DNA of 64,000 nt from Chlorobiota bacterium (GCA_016866305.1 VGMX01000011.1:1-64000), one strand, 5' to 3'. Shown: positions 18,267-27,796, counted from the stretch's first letter. A program made the numbers and translations. The notes: generated by a model from the sequence alone, not told the origin.

Positions 18267-19155
18267 GATACCGGAAAAATGAGTTCAGTTCACTGATGAA
18301 GGAGCGTCCGGTATCGAGACGCACGGTATCGATCTTCATGCGCACAAGCTTTTGACGAAGCTCTTCGGCCTGACGCTGCTGTCTTTCCCCATACCGTGCG
18401 CGTGCTTTGCGGCTTCCGGCATCCAGGGTAATGCGGGCGCCTGTTTCGGGGTCCTCGAGATCGAGCAGGCCGGTTTCGGGAAGTTCACGTTCGAGCGGAT
18501 CACCGATATGCATGAGCACAAAGTCGTGCCGGGCATTGAGCAGCTTCATGCCCCGTTCGTAATCGCAGTCCATCAGATCGCTGAGCAGGAACACGATGGC
18601 CTGCCGTTTCCGGATATGACCAACAAACGACAGGGCCGCCCCGATGTCGGTTTTCCTGCCCCGGGGCTTCATCCGGAACAGCTCGTCGAGTATCATGAGC
18701 ACCTGCTGCCTGCCCTTGCGCGGAGGAATGAAGGTCTCCACCCTGTCGGTAAAGATCACCAGCCCCACCTTGTCGTTGTTCAGGATGGCACTGAAGGCCA
18801 GCACGGCGCTCACCTCCGCAGCAAGATCCCGCTTGCTTTTCGGGCCGCTGCCGAACAGCATGGATGCCGAGGCATCGACAAGCAGCAGCATGCTGCGCTC
18901 CCGTTCTTCGCTGAAAAGCTTGACGTAAAGCTCATGCTTGCGGGCCGAGGTGTTCCAGTCGATGGTGCGGACATCGTCGCCGTACTGGTACTCGCGCACG
19001 CTCTGGAATTCGATACCCCTGCCCTTGAACGAGGAGTGGTACTCGCCGCTGAAAAGTTCCGAAGCCAGACGTCTCGAACGGATCTCGATCCTCCGGATAG
19101 CATCAGGAATCTCCTTCGGACCCTTCATCCCCTCTTGCGGTGTCAGCATCATCAC
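18250..19155 (-). CDS. DUF58 domain protein (MoxR-associated)
   Basis: The 301-residue protein contains the DUF58 signature FKGRGIEFQSVREYQYGDD followed by RTIDWNTSARKHELYVK. A VWA-like fold follows with LLVDASASMLFGS and KVGLVIFTDRVETFIPPRKG. DUF58 proteins nearly always accompany MoxR ATPases, as here (moxR 36 bp upstream). They are thought to be the substrate or adaptor of the ATPase. Start is GTG-ATG-ATG. Confidence 0.9.
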   Translation of the reverse strand: MMMLTPQEGMKGPKEIPDAIRRIEIRSRRLASELFSGEYHSSFKGRGIEFQSVREYQYGDDVRTIDWNTSARKHELYVKLFSEERERSMLLLVDASASMLFGSGPKSKRDLAAEVSAVLAFSAILNNDKVGLVIFTDRVETFIPPRKGRQQVLMILDELFRMKPRGRKTDIGAALSFVGHIRKRQAIVFLLSDLMDCDYERGMKLLNARHDFVLMHIGDPLERELPETGLLDLEDPETGARITLDAGSRKARARYGERQQRQAEELRQKLVRMKIDTVRLDTGRSFISELNSFFRYRERKY

Positions 19156-19190
19156 TCTTATCCTTGCATGGTTGGCAGCAATGCATACGC

Positions 19191-20189
19191 TTACGGCACC
19201 TGCACGTGCTGGAGAATCTCCCGGATGAAATCGTCGGTCCTGACGTTTTCGGCTTCGGCCTCGTAGCCGGGAATGATCCGATGGCGCAGGGTCTCGTATG
19301 CCACGGACTTCACGTCCTCGGGGGTTATATAGGCCCTGTGCTGCAGGAATGCATGGGCCTTCGCGGCAAGCAGCAGGAAAATCGAGGCTCTCGGGGAAGC
19401 ACCGTATTCGATCATGGATTCGAGCGATGCAAGCCCGTAACCGGCAGGCTTTCGGGTGGCGAACACCAGATCGACGATATAGCGCTGCACCCGGGGATCG
19501 ACGTAGATCCGGTCGATCAGCCTCCGGGCCGCGGCGATGTCGCCGGCCCGGACCACGGCCCGGACTTCCGGCATGTCGCCTGAGGCGGCCGCATGCTGCA
19601 TGATTTCGAGTTCTTCGTCATACGAGGGATAATCCACCATGACTTTCATCATGAAGCGGTCAACCTGCGCCTCGGGCAGCAGGTAGGTGCCTTCGTGCTC
19701 GATGGGGTTCTGGGTAGCCAGCACCATGAACGGCTGGGGAAGCGGAAAGGTGCTGCTGCCGATGGTGACCTGCTTTTCCTGCATGGCTTCAAGCAGCGCC
19801 GACTGCACCTTTGCTGGTGAGCGGTTGATCTCGTCGGCAAGAATCACGTTGGCGAACACCGGCCCCTGACGGGGGTGGAACTCCATATCCTTCGGATTGT
19901 AGACCATGGTGCCCACAAGATCGGCAGGGAGCATGTCGGGAGTGAACTGGATGCGCTGGAACCGGAGGTCCATGGCTGCGGCGAAGGTTCGTACAATCAG
20001 GGTTTTGGCAAGGCCCGGCACGCCTTCGAGAAGAATGTGCCCCCCGGCAAGCAGGGCGATGAACACCCGCCGGATCACCTCCTTCTGCCCGATGATGCGG
20101 GAAGCGATCTGCTCCTCCGCACGGTCGAGAAACGCCGATGCCGCGGCTATTTCCCGACCCAGTTCCTCAAGCCCCGCTGCATGCTGCAT
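19191..20189 (-). CDS. MoxR-family AAA+ ATPase
   Basis: The 332-residue protein has the MoxR subgroup AAA+ core: Walker A EGVPGLAKTL, FTPDMLPADLVGT, Walker B VILADEINRSPAK, sensor I VLATQNPIEHEGTY and the arginine-finger region LPEAQVDRFMMKV. These ATPases act as chaperones that mature complexes, often with VWA-domain partners, which are encoded immediately downstream. It is the first gene of the operon. Confidence 0.95.
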   Translation of the reverse strand: MQHAAGLEELGREIAAASAFLDRAEEQIASRIIGQKEVIRRVFIALLAGGHILLEGVPGLAKTLIVRTFAAAMDLRFQRIQFTPDMLPADLVGTMVYNPKDMEFHPRQGPVFANVILADEINRSPAKVQSALLEAMQEKQVTIGSSTFPLPQPFMVLATQNPIEHEGTYLLPEAQVDRFMMKVMVDYPSYDEELEIMQHAAASGDMPEVRAVVRAGDIAAARRLIDRIYVDPRVQRYIVDLVFATRKPAGYGLASLESMIEYGASPRASIFLLLAAKAHAFLQHRAYITPEDVKSVAYETLRHRIIPGYEAEAENVRTDDFIREILQHVQVP

Positions 20190-20248
20190 AGGTCTTCCAT
20201 CCGTTTGTGGTTTTCAAAAAACCGCCGGAAACGTTCCGGTTCGGACCG

Positions 20249-20476
20249 TTACGGCTTTCTGTACAGCTTCCTGAACCCGAGAACCAGCAACGCGATGCCT
20301 GCAAACAGGGCAGGCCAGGTATAGAAGTCGGGAATGTAGAATCCGCTGTTCAGAATGCCGACATCGGGAGCCAGGAGCAGAATGAGATCCGCGCCGAGAA
20401 GAATCATGAGCACCCCCGCAAAGCTCACCTTGACCGCCGGTTTGCTATTGTTTACCGGTTTGTTAGCTTTTGCCAT
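20249..20476 (-). CDS. Small two-helix membrane protein, unknown function
   Basis: The 75-residue protein has two predicted membrane helices (about 19-38 and 53-68) and a basic C-terminus (RKLYRKP). No family is recognised. Its ATG lies only 21 bp from the divergent tsaD start, so the promoters of the two genes must overlap each other or the coding regions. It is followed on the same strand by moxR after 59 bp. Confidence 0.6.
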   Translation of the reverse strand: MAKANKPVNNSKPAVKVSFAGVLMILLGADLILLLAPDVGILNSGFYIPDFYTWPALFAGIALLVLGFRKLYRKP

Positions 20477-20497
20477 ACCTTCAGAGAAAATGATACC

Positions 20498-21544
20498 ATG
20501 AATATTTTAGGAATTGAAACCAGCTGCGACGAAACCTCGGCTGCGGTGCTGCTTGACGGAAAGGTGGGCTCAAACGTTATCAGCTCACAGCTCTGCCACA
20601 CCGGTTTCGGCGGAGTTGTGCCGGAACTCGCCTCAAGAGAACATGAGCGCATGATCGTCTCCATTGTCGAGCGTGCAGTAACTGAAGCCAATATAACGAA
20701 AAATGAGCTCGATTGCATAGCTGCCACCGCAGGACCCGGACTCATCGGCGCCGTTATGGTAGGGCTCTGTTTCGCCGAGGGAATGGCCTTCGCGCTTGGC
20801 ATTCCGTTCGTACCGGTGAACCATATCGAGGCCCACATGTTTTCTGCGTTCATTCCCGAATCGCCGGATCACCAAACGCCGGAAGGTCCGTTCATGGCAC
20901 TGACCGTCTCGGGAGGCCATACGCTGCTCTCGCTCGTGCAGGAGGATCTGTCGTATGAAGTGATCGGCAGAACGCTTGACGACGCGGCAGGTGAAGCCTT
21001 CGACAAAACCGGCAAGATGCTTGGCCTCGCCTATCCTGCAGGACCGGTGATCGACCGGCTCGCCGCCTCGGGAGATCCCGGTTTTCACGATTTCCCGAAA
21101 GCACTGACCTCGCAATCGCAAACCAGCAGAAACTACCGGAACAATTTCGATTTCAGTTTTTCCGGCCTGAAAACCTCGGTACTGACCTGGTTGCGGAAAC
21201 ACCCGCCGGAGTTCATCGAGGCCCGCCTGCCCGACATCGCGGCATCCATACAGCATGCCATTGTCAGCGTTCTTGTCGAAAAAACCATCTCGGCAGCGCA
21301 GCACTACCGGGTGAAGGCTGTTTCCGTCGCGGGAGGTGTCAGCGCCAACTCTGCCCTGAGAAGCGCCATGCAGGATGCCTGCCTGCGGCACGGCATGGAA
21401 CTGTACATCCCGGGAACGGTCTACTCGACCGACAATGCCGCAATGATTGCTTCGCTTGCCGCTCTTATGCATGCCAAAGGCGCTGCAGCAAAAAACCGTT
21501 ACGACGTAGCTCCGTTTGCAAGTTTTGGCGCACGGCGCCCCTAA
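20498..21544 (+). CDS. tsaD: tRNA N6-adenosine threonylcarbamoyltransferase TsaD
   Basis: The 348-residue protein has the family hallmarks: [15 protein letters not shown], the metal-binding HxxxH motif in [41 protein letters not shown] and [12 protein letters not shown]. TsaD transfers threonylcarbamoyl to A37 of tRNAs reading ANN codons, with TsaB and TsaE (not in this window). The ATG at 20498 gives the usual N-terminus MNILGIETS; a longer open frame upstream is non-coding. Confidence 0.96.
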   Translation: MNILGIETSCDETSAAVLLDGKVGSNVISSQLCHTGFGGVVPELASREHERMIVSIVERAVTEANITKNELDCIAATAGPGLIGAVMVGLCFAEGMAFALGIPFVPVNHIEAHMFSAFIPESPDHQTPEGPFMALTVSGGHTLLSLVQEDLSYEVIGRTLDDAAGEAFDKTGKMLGLAYPAGPVIDRLAASGDPGFHDFPKALTSQSQTSRNYRNNFDFSFSGLKTSVLTWLRKHPPEFIEARLPDIAASIQHAIVSVLVEKTISAAQHYRVKAVSVAGGVSANSALRSAMQDACLRHGMELYIPGTVYSTDNAAMIASLAALMHAKGAAAKNRYDVAPFASFGARRP

Positions 21545-21647
21545 GGCATCATTGAAATAGTCAGGTTAATACCGTACATTAGAATTCACTTTACAGCAAA
21601 GCGTATCGAACAATCAAGACGCCTTTTTCATCATCATACACTCTATC

Positions 21648-22004
21648 ATGCACGATTTCATCTTCTCAATGCTGCTCTTCGCTCCTCCCGCAGGAGGCCA
21701 GAATCCCAATCCCTTCATTCAGCTTGTCCCGCTCGTCCTGATCTTCGTTGTCTTCTACTTTTTCATGATACGTCCCCAGCAGAAAAAACAGAAGGAACGG
21801 GAGACCGTACTCGAAAGTTTAAAAAGGGGCGACAGGGTCGTTACCATAGGCGGCATGCACGGCACGGTTGCCGGCATCGATACGGAAAAGAAAACCGTTC
21901 TTCTGCAGGTCGGCGACAACCTGAAAATCAAGTTCGACCGCACGGCAATAGCCAATGTCGAAAAACAGGAATCCGGCGACAAACTTACCACTACGAAGGA
22001 ATAA
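21648..22004 (+). CDS. yajC: Preprotein translocase subunit YajC
   Basis: The 118-residue protein has one membrane helix (FIQLVPLVLIFVVFYFFMI), then the YajC signature RPQQKKQKER and LKRGDRVVTIGGMHGTV. YajC accompanies SecDF at the Sec translocon. The N-terminus is rich in Pro and Gly (APPAGGQNPNP). It ends 9 bp before carA. Confidence 0.93.
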   Translation: MHDFIFSMLLFAPPAGGQNPNPFIQLVPLVLIFVVFYFFMIRPQQKKQKERETVLESLKRGDRVVTIGGMHGTVAGIDTEKKTVLLQVGDNLKIKFDRTAIANVEKQESGDKLTTTKE

Positions 22005-22013
22005 CAAAAAAGC

Positions 22014-23123
22014 ATGCAAGAGACACTGGCACTACTGGTTCTGGAAAACGGCTCCGTTTACAGGGGAACGGCATTCGGGCACATCGGGGAAGCAGCCGGA
22101 GAAGTGGTCTTCAACACCTCGCACACCGGCTACCAGGAAATTCTCACCGACCCATCCTATGCGGGTCAGATGGTGGTAATGACCTATCCGCTTATCGGCA
22201 ATTACGGCGTCACACCAAACGACAACGAATCGTCGAAAGTGTGGGCGTCGGCCTTCATCGTCCGGGAAGCATCGCATATCCACAGCAATTTCGAGGCCTC
22301 AGGAAGCCTTGACGCTTACCTGAAGCAGGCGAAGGTGATGGGACTTGCCGGCATCGACACCCGGAAACTTGTTCGCGAAATCAGGGAAAAGGGCGCGATG
22401 AGGGGAGTCATCTCCACGCTTGACCTCAATGCCGAAAACCTGAAGCAGAAGGCGCTCGGCATACCGGAAATGACCGGACAGGATCTGGTAAAAACCGTTA
22501 CTGCAACCAGAAGCTACCGGCTCGACAAACAGGACGCCCGCTACCATGTGGCCGCTTTTGATTACGGCATCAAGAACAACATCCTGCGCATCCTGCAGAA
22601 CTGCGGATGCCGTGTGACGGTGCTGAATGCCGCAACACCGTTTGAAGAGGTGCTGAAACTGAACCCCGACGGAGTCTTTCTGTCGAACGGCCCCGGCGAC
22701 CCTTCCGCAGTAGGCTACGCCATCGATACCATCAGGGCGATTGCCGAATACAACCGCACCACCAGGCCCCTGCCGGTATTCGGCATCTGCCTGGGACACC
22801 AGCTGCTTTCGCTGGCGTTCGGAGCGGAAACCTACAAGCTGAAATTCGGCCATCACGGCAGCAATCATCCGGTAAAAAATCTTGAGAACAGGAGAATCGA
22901 GATCACCTCGCAGAACCACGGTTTCGCGGTGAAGATGGACTCGCTGCCCGAAGATATCGAAATGACACACCTCAATCTCTACGACCAGACCGTCGAGGGA
23001 ATCAGGCATCGCTCATTGCCGTGCTTCTCGGTGCAATACCATCCTGAAGCCGCACCGGGCCCGCACGATTCTCACTACCTTTTCGACCGGTTCACCGAGA
23101 TGATGGACAAGGCGAAAAACTGA
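22014..23123 (+). CDS. carA: Carbamoyl-phosphate synthase small subunit
   Basis: The 369-residue protein has the N-terminal CarA domain ([20 protein letters not shown]) and a class I glutamine amidotransferase domain. The nucleophile C259 sits in FGICLGHQ and the catalytic His-Glu in VQYHPEA. It supplies ammonia from glutamine to CarB for carbamoyl phosphate (arginine and pyrimidine synthesis). The carB gene is not adjacent. Confidence 0.96.
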   Translation: MQETLALLVLENGSVYRGTAFGHIGEAAGEVVFNTSHTGYQEILTDPSYAGQMVVMTYPLIGNYGVTPNDNESSKVWASAFIVREASHIHSNFEASGSLDAYLKQAKVMGLAGIDTRKLVREIREKGAMRGVISTLDLNAENLKQKALGIPEMTGQDLVKTVTATRSYRLDKQDARYHVAAFDYGIKNNILRILQNCGCRVTVLNAATPFEEVLKLNPDGVFLSNGPGDPSAVGYAIDTIRAIAEYNRTTRPLPVFGICLGHQLLSLAFGAETYKLKFGHHGSNHPVKNLENRRIEITSQNHGFAVKMDSLPEDIEMTHLNLYDQTVEGIRHRSLPCFSVQYHPEAAPGPHDSHYLFDRFTEMMDKAKN

Positions 23124-23166
23124 TTGCAGGCTCTCTCTTTAACCATACTAACCCTTTTCCGAAGAG

Positions 23167-24306
23167 ATGAAAAAAAGACTGTTCACACCGGGACCCACCC
23201 CCGTGCCTGAAAATGTCATGCTTCGCATGGCGGCGCCCATCATCCATCACAGGAACCCCGAGTTCATGGAAATCCTTACCCGTGTGCACGAGGATCTCAG
23301 GTATCTCTTCAGAACAACCCAGCCGGTCGTGGTGCTGAGCTGCTCAGGCACCGGCGGCATGGAAGCGGCTGTTTCAAGCCTCTTCAAATCAGGGGAAAAG
23401 GTCATCACCGTCAACGCCGGCAAATTCGGTGAACGCTGGGGACAGCTGGCGCGGGTTTTCACCGGCAACTGCATCGAGGAAAAGGTGCAGTGGGGCACGG
23501 CAATCCAGCCCGAGCGCATGGCGGAACTGCTCGCGCAGCACCCCGATACCCGTGGCGTCTGCCTTACCCACTCCGAAACCTCCACCGGTACGGCTGCCGA
23601 CATCAAGGCCCTGTGTGCATTGATCCGGGAAAAATCGGATGCGCTCATTCTCGTTGACGGCATTACCGCCATCGGCGCCCACGAATTCCATTTCGACGAC
23701 TGGGGTGCGGATATCTGCATCACCGGCTCGCAGAAAGGGCTCATGATGCCTCCGGGACTTGCCCTGGTGGCAATTTCGGAAAGAGCGCAGGATGTCATCA
23801 ACACCCACACCCATACCCAGCAGTTTTACCTGAGCCTGAAAAAAGCCCTGAAATCGCATGCAGCCGAAGACACCCCGTTCACTCCGGCAGTCTCTCTGGT
23901 TATCGGACTGGACGAAGCGCTGCAGATGGTCAAGGCGGAAGGCATCGAAAACATCTGGAAACGCCATGAGCGCCTCGCAGCTGCCTGCCGCGAGGGATGC
24001 AGCGCACTCGGCATGAAGCTCTTCAGCAACTCCCCATCATTTGCCGTGACCCCGGTCTGGCTTCCCGAAGGGGTGGACTGGTCGGCATTCAACAAGGCGC
24101 TGAAACAGAAAAACGGAATCACGGTCGCGGCCGGTCAGGATGAATACAAGGGTAAAATCTTCCGCATCTCCCACCTCGGCTTCTATGATGAACTCGACAT
24201 GCTGACGGTTATCGGCGGCCTGGAACGAGCCCTCAAAGACATCAACTTCGATTTCGAAGTCGGAGCGGGTGTCAGTGCCGTGCAGAAAGCGTTCCTCGGA
24301 AACTGA
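23167..24306 (+). CDS. Class V aminotransferase (alanine/serine-glyoxylate-pyruvate type)
   Basis: The 379-residue PLP enzyme begins FTPGPTPVPENV, the common N-terminus of alanine-glyoxylate/serine-pyruvate aminotransferases. It has SCSGTGGMEAAV (phosphate cradle), VDGITAIGAHEF (PLP-binding Asp) and the Schiff-base lysine in TGSQKGLMMPPG. In autotrophs such enzymes can serve serine/glycine metabolism or act in place of SerC; the precise substrates are not determinable. A terminator follows. Confidence 0.85.
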   Translation: MKKRLFTPGPTPVPENVMLRMAAPIIHHRNPEFMEILTRVHEDLRYLFRTTQPVVVLSCSGTGGMEAAVSSLFKSGEKVITVNAGKFGERWGQLARVFTGNCIEEKVQWGTAIQPERMAELLAQHPDTRGVCLTHSETSTGTAADIKALCALIREKSDALILVDGITAIGAHEFHFDDWGADICITGSQKGLMMPPGLALVAISERAQDVINTHTHTQQFYLSLKKALKSHAAEDTPFTPAVSLVIGLDEALQMVKAEGIENIWKRHERLAAACREGCSALGMKLFSNSPSFAVTPVWLPEGVDWSAFNKALKQKNGITVAAGQDEYKGKIFRISHLGFYDELDMLTVIGGLERALKDINFDFEVGAGVSAVQKAFLGN

Positions 24307-24332
24307 CCGGCAAGAAAAGCGGCAACTTCACG

Positions 24333-24375
24333 AAAGCCGCCGGGCAACCCTGCCTGGCGGCTTTTCCTTTTTTCT
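24333..24375 (+). terminator. Rho-independent terminator after the class V aminotransferase
   Basis: Arms AAAGCCGCCGGGCA and TGCCTGGCGGCTTT (one G-T mismatch) enclose ACCC and are followed by a T-rich tract. It starts 27 bp after the stop codon. Confidence 0.85.
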
Positions 24376-24419
24376 TCTTTGCGTTTCCTGCTCTATCTTG
24401 CAAAAAAAGGATCTCCTGC

Positions 24420-25085
24420 ATGACAATGCCATACTCCATCCTGCTGCTTTTCACCGCGGCATTTTCCCTTTCGGGAGAACTCATGCACTACCGCACGATG
24501 CAGGAGGCGAACGGACATTTCAGAAAAGGCGATTATTTCCGGGCGGAACAACGTTACCGCAATGCCATCGTTTCCGCTTCGAAAGATGGGGAAAGGGTGA
24601 CCGCACGCTTCAATCTCGCCGTCAGCCTTGCCATGCAGCGAAAGTATCGTGAAGCCATCGGGCTGTACCGCACTGTCGCCATGAAGCCGGGTGAAAAAAA
24701 AATGCGGAATCTCTGTCGATACAACGAAGCCACCTGTCTTGCCCGCCTCGCCATGGCCGAAACCGGAACGGATCCGAAAAGAGAACTGCTTGAACAGGCA
24801 CTCGAAGGGTATGCTGCCGTGCTGTTCGAAGAACCCGACGAGACCGATGCACGCATCAACTACGAAATCGTCTACCGCATGCTTCAGAAGCTGAAAACCC
24901 CGCCGTCCCGACACCCGGAGGACGGGAGTGAAAAAAGCGGCAACGGTACGGCATCGAATGCAGGCATGAAAACTGCGGAACGGATTCTTGAAAATGCCCA
25001 GTTGCAGGAAAACAGCCTGCTGCGCCGGCTTCCCCGTGCAAGCGGAGAGGAAAGGGCTTCCTCCAAAAACCGCAAGGACTGGTGA
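24420..25085 (+). CDS. BatC-like tetratricopeptide protein
   Basis: The 221-residue protein has an N-terminal hydrophobic segment (PYSILLLFTAAFSLSG). At least two TPR units follow: HFRKGDYFRAEQRYRNAIV and FNLAVSLAMQRKYREAIGLYR, then EALEGYAAVLFEEPDETDAR. The tail is a Ser/Lys-rich low-complexity stretch. This plan matches BatC/BatE proteins of aerotolerance-type operons, here separated from moxR-batAB by 4 kb. Its stop overlaps the radical SAM gene by 4 bp (GTGA), so the two are probably co-translated. Confidence 0.65.
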   Translation: MTMPYSILLLFTAAFSLSGELMHYRTMQEANGHFRKGDYFRAEQRYRNAIVSASKDGERVTARFNLAVSLAMQRKYREAIGLYRTVAMKPGEKKMRNLCRYNEATCLARLAMAETGTDPKRELLEQALEGYAAVLFEEPDETDARINYEIVYRMLQKLKTPPSRHPEDGSEKSGNGTASNAGMKTAERILENAQLQENSLLRRLPRASGEERASSKNRKDW

Positions 25086-26512
25086 AAAGCCGCATGAGTC
25101 GCCAAAAACAGGTACTGCTGGTTTTTCTCCCCTCCGATAGCGGTGTTGACGGAGCCCGATCCCTCTATGCCGAGCCGGAAAAAAGCATGCCGGTGCAGTG
25201 GTTCAACCGGTCGGTCAGGAAACTGATCAAGAAGAGCCAGTTCGCCATACCACCCCTCTCCCTGATGATTCTCAGCTCGATCAGTGTCCCGGGTGTCGAG
25301 CAGCGCATATGCGACATGCGTTTTGAGGATTTTCCGGACGCTGTCCACTGGGATCTCGTGGGCATCAGCGTGCAGACCGGCATGGCAAGAAAGGCGTTCG
25401 AGCTTGCCGACAGGCTCCGCGGGCAAGGAGTGATTGTCATTCTCGGAGGAGCGCACGTCACACTCTTCCCCGATTCCTGCCGCGCGCATGCCGACATTCT
25501 GGTGCATGGTGAAGCCGACGACCTGTGGAAAGAGGTGCTTGAAGATCTGAAAGCAGGCACCCTGAAAACGGACTACAGATCCGACCGGTTCCCTGACCTT
25601 TCCCTTGCCCGGCCGGTCAGTAAAAGCGCTCTGGTCAAGAATCGCTATTTCACAACCAACCTGATACAGACCGGACGCGGCTGTCCCTACAACTGCGATT
25701 TCTGCAACGTTCACGTCCTGAATGGTCACTCGCTCAGAAGAAGAAGCGTCAGTGATATCGTTGACGAGGTCGCCCGGTTCCGGAAGCAGGACAGGCGTAT
25801 TTTCTTTTTTGTCGACGACTCCATCAATGCCGATCCCGCCTATGCCGAAGAGCTGTTCAGGCGTCTTGTCCCCCTGCAAGTCAGCTGGTTCGGACAGGCC
25901 ACCACGACGCTCGGCCAGCAGCCCCGGCTGCTCGAGGTTTTTGCCCGCTCCGGATGCCGGGCGCTGCTTGTCGGCATCGAGAGCATCGAACCGGAAAGCC
26001 GCAATGCGCACCGCAAAACCCAGAGCCGGGTGACCGAACTCGCCGCAGCGATAAAAAACATCCGCAGTGCCGGCATCAGCCTTTACGGCAGCTTCATCTA
26101 CGGTCTCGACGGGGATACGCTTGAAACGCCGGCGGCAATCCTCGACTTCGTCAGGGAAACCGGACTCGATGTTCCGGGCATCAACATCCTCCGGCCGACT
26201 CCAGGCACCAGGGTTTTCGAGCGGCTCAGACAGGAGGGTCGCCTGCTCTTCGACTCCGAAGACAGCACAGCTTTCCGCTACACCTTCGGCCAGGAGATGC
26301 TCTACCGGCCGAAGAACATCCCGCTCGACGCTTTCGTGGAAAGCTACGCCGAGTTGACCGGAAGACTTTTCACCACCGCGCAATCCGTCCGGAGAGGCCT
26401 CGGTGCGCCAAGTGCAAAAACCGCCGTACTCTTCTTCAACCTCTTCTACACCCACCTCTACGGGCTCTCGCGCAACGACCTCCGCAAACAGCTCCTGTGC
26501 CGGTCAGCGTAA
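25082..26512 (+). CDS. Radical SAM protein with B12-binding-like N-terminal domain
   Basis: The 476-residue protein has a cobalamin-binding-like Rossmann domain (VIVILGGAHVTLFPDSC, GEADDLW). A radical SAM core follows with the [4Fe-4S] motif CPYNCDFC (in TGRGCPYNCDFCNVHVL) and FVDDSINADPAYAEELF. Green sulfur bacteria use this class for chlorophyll-side-chain methylation and ring closure (BchE, BchQ, BchR), among other jobs; this protein cannot be assigned to one of them. Start is GTG at 25082, coupled to the TPR gene, or ATG at 25094. Function unknown. Confidence 0.8.
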   Translation: MKSRMSRQKQVLLVFLPSDSGVDGARSLYAEPEKSMPVQWFNRSVRKLIKKSQFAIPPLSLMILSSISVPGVEQRICDMRFEDFPDAVHWDLVGISVQTGMARKAFELADRLRGQGVIVILGGAHVTLFPDSCRAHADILVHGEADDLWKEVLEDLKAGTLKTDYRSDRFPDLSLARPVSKSALVKNRYFTTNLIQTGRGCPYNCDFCNVHVLNGHSLRRRSVSDIVDEVARFRKQDRRIFFFVDDSINADPAYAEELFRRLVPLQVSWFGQATTTLGQQPRLLEVFARSGCRALLVGIESIEPESRNAHRKTQSRVTELAAAIKNIRSAGISLYGSFIYGLDGDTLETPAAILDFVRETGLDVPGINILRPTPGTRVFERLRQEGRLLFDSEDSTAFRYTFGQEMLYRPKNIPLDAFVESYAELTGRLFTTAQSVRRGLGAPSAKTAVLFFNLFYTHLYGLSRNDLRKQLLCRSA

Positions 26513-26616
26513 AAAATGATTTTGCCTTACGGCAAATAATTCCTAAAATTATACCCGCTACGAAATTCAGTACCTGTCACAACCATCATTAACCACCTCT
26601 TTAACTGGAGAACACC

Positions 26617-27048
26617 ATGAAACGCTTTCTGCCTGTTTTCGCTGTAGGCATGCTCTGCCTTGGCGCCTGCAACCTTGAGAAACCGCCGGCCAAGCTCGAA
26701 TTCCCTGAATCCAAGGAAGAAGCTGCGGCTCCTGCCGAAACCGCGGCTCCGGCAGAAGCTCCCGCCGCGGAAGCCCCTGCCGATCCGAAACTTGCCGCAG
26801 GCAAAACCGTTTACGAAACCAAAGGGTGCAACGGGTGCCACGATGCCGGCATGATGGGCGCTCCGAAACCCGGTGACAAGGCCGCATGGAAAGACCGCAT
26901 TGCCCAGGGTGTTGATGTCATGACGAAGAAATCCATCGATGGATTCACCGGCAAAGGCGGCATGATGCCGGCTAAAGGCGGCAACGCGGACCTTACCGAT
27001 GAAGAGGTGGCCAACGCAGTAGCTTATCTGGCTGAAATTTCCAAATAA
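26617..27048 (+). CDS. Lipid-anchored c-555-like cytochrome c
   Basis: The 143-residue precursor has a lipoprotein signal ending in LCLGAC (Cys18). A flexible Ala/Pro/Glu linker (about residues 35-56) leads to a monohaem domain with haem motif CNGCH (C71, C74, H75). The methionine ligand lies in GGMMPAKGGN. The haem domain is closely similar to the soluble cytochrome encoded 220 bp downstream. The anchor and linker suggest a membrane-tethered electron shuttle towards the reaction centre or a quinol oxidase. That role is inference. Confidence 0.88.
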   Translation: MKRFLPVFAVGMLCLGACNLEKPPAKLEFPESKEEAAAPAETAAPAEAPAAEAPADPKLAAGKTVYETKGCNGCHDAGMMGAPKPGDKAAWKDRIAQGVDVMTKKSIDGFTGKGGMMPAKGGNADLTDEEVANAVAYLAEISK

Positions 27049-27082
27049 GCTGCCTCAATCGCGGTTTCGGATATCGCGAGCA

Positions 27083-27121
27083 AAAGCGGAACACCCCGGT
27101 CAGGAGTGTTCCGCTTTTTTG
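27083..27121 (+). terminator. Rho-independent terminator after the lipid-anchored cytochrome
   Basis: Arms AAGCGGAACAC and GTGTTCCGCTT enclose CCCGGTCAGGA and run into six T. It separates the two cytochrome genes, so each probably has its own transcript. Confidence 0.9.
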
Positions 27122-27271
27122 CGCTACTCTATGGCTATATAGGCATAAAATATTCGCCGGCGGTTTGGAAGGCCGGATTTTTAATGCTAAAATATCCAGC
27201 TTGAGATTTTTTGCATAACCGGCACACAACCAATCATCAACAATCTTTTAATTCTTGCAAGGGAGGACTCT

Positions 27272-27595
27272 ATGTCTCGTTTCGTATCCGCTGCTTTTTG
27301 CGCCCTGTTTGTTATGTCTTTCAGCCTTACCGATGCTCACGCCGCGACAGGAAAAGCAATCCATGACGCCAACTGCGCTTCATGCCATGGCGCAGGCATC
27401 ATGGGCGCTCCGAAAACCGGCGACAAGGCCGGATGGGCTCCCCGTATCGCCCAGGGCATGACTGTGCTGGTCGACAAATCCATCAAAGGATACCAGGGCA
27501 AGAAAGGCATGATGCCTGCCAAGGGTGGAAACACCAAACTCACCAACGCCGACGTCAAACTCGCCGTCGAGTACATGGTCAGCGTAAGCAAATAA
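27272..27595 (+). CDS. Cytochrome c-555 (soluble, periplasmic)
   Basis: The 107-residue precursor has a signal peptide cleaved near AHA. The mature monohaem cytochrome has haem motif CASCH (C35, C38, H39) and methionine ligand region KGMMPAKGGNTKLT. It closely resembles Chlorobium cytochrome c-555, which carries electrons in sulfide/thiosulfate oxidation and to the photosynthetic reaction centre. A strong Shine-Dalgarno (GGGAGG) precedes the ATG, fitting an abundant protein. Terminators flank the gene. Confidence 0.92.
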   Translation: MSRFVSAAFCALFVMSFSLTDAHAATGKAIHDANCASCHGAGIMGAPKTGDKAGWAPRIAQGMTVLVDKSIKGYQGKKGMMPAKGGNTKLTNADVKLAVEYMVSVSK

Positions 27596-27617
27596 GCGCT
27601 TGCAGATTTTTTTCAGC

Positions 27618-27650
27618 AAAAGGCGGGTGTACAGCCCGCCTTTTCTGTTT
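27618..27650 (+). terminator. Rho-independent terminator after cytochrome c-555
   Basis: Arms AAAGGCGGG and CCCGCCTTT enclose TGTACAG and are followed by a T-rich tract. The hairpin starts 22 bp after the stop codon. Confidence 0.88.
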
Positions 27651-27796
27651 CTGACGCACCCAGAATCCTCTCGGTGAAATCCCGACACGCATACGATATC
27701 TTTTCACCTGCCCTTGTTTTCCGCATCAGGCTCCTCCAGAACAACCTTTTCGTATATTGACCTGCACAACGTTCACAAACGGGAAAAGGAGCACCG

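Noticed and set aside
24884-26455. Minus-strand open frame of 523 codons opposite the radical SAM gene
   Set aside because: The plus strand encodes a clear radical SAM protein. The minus frame has no domain and no ribosome site.
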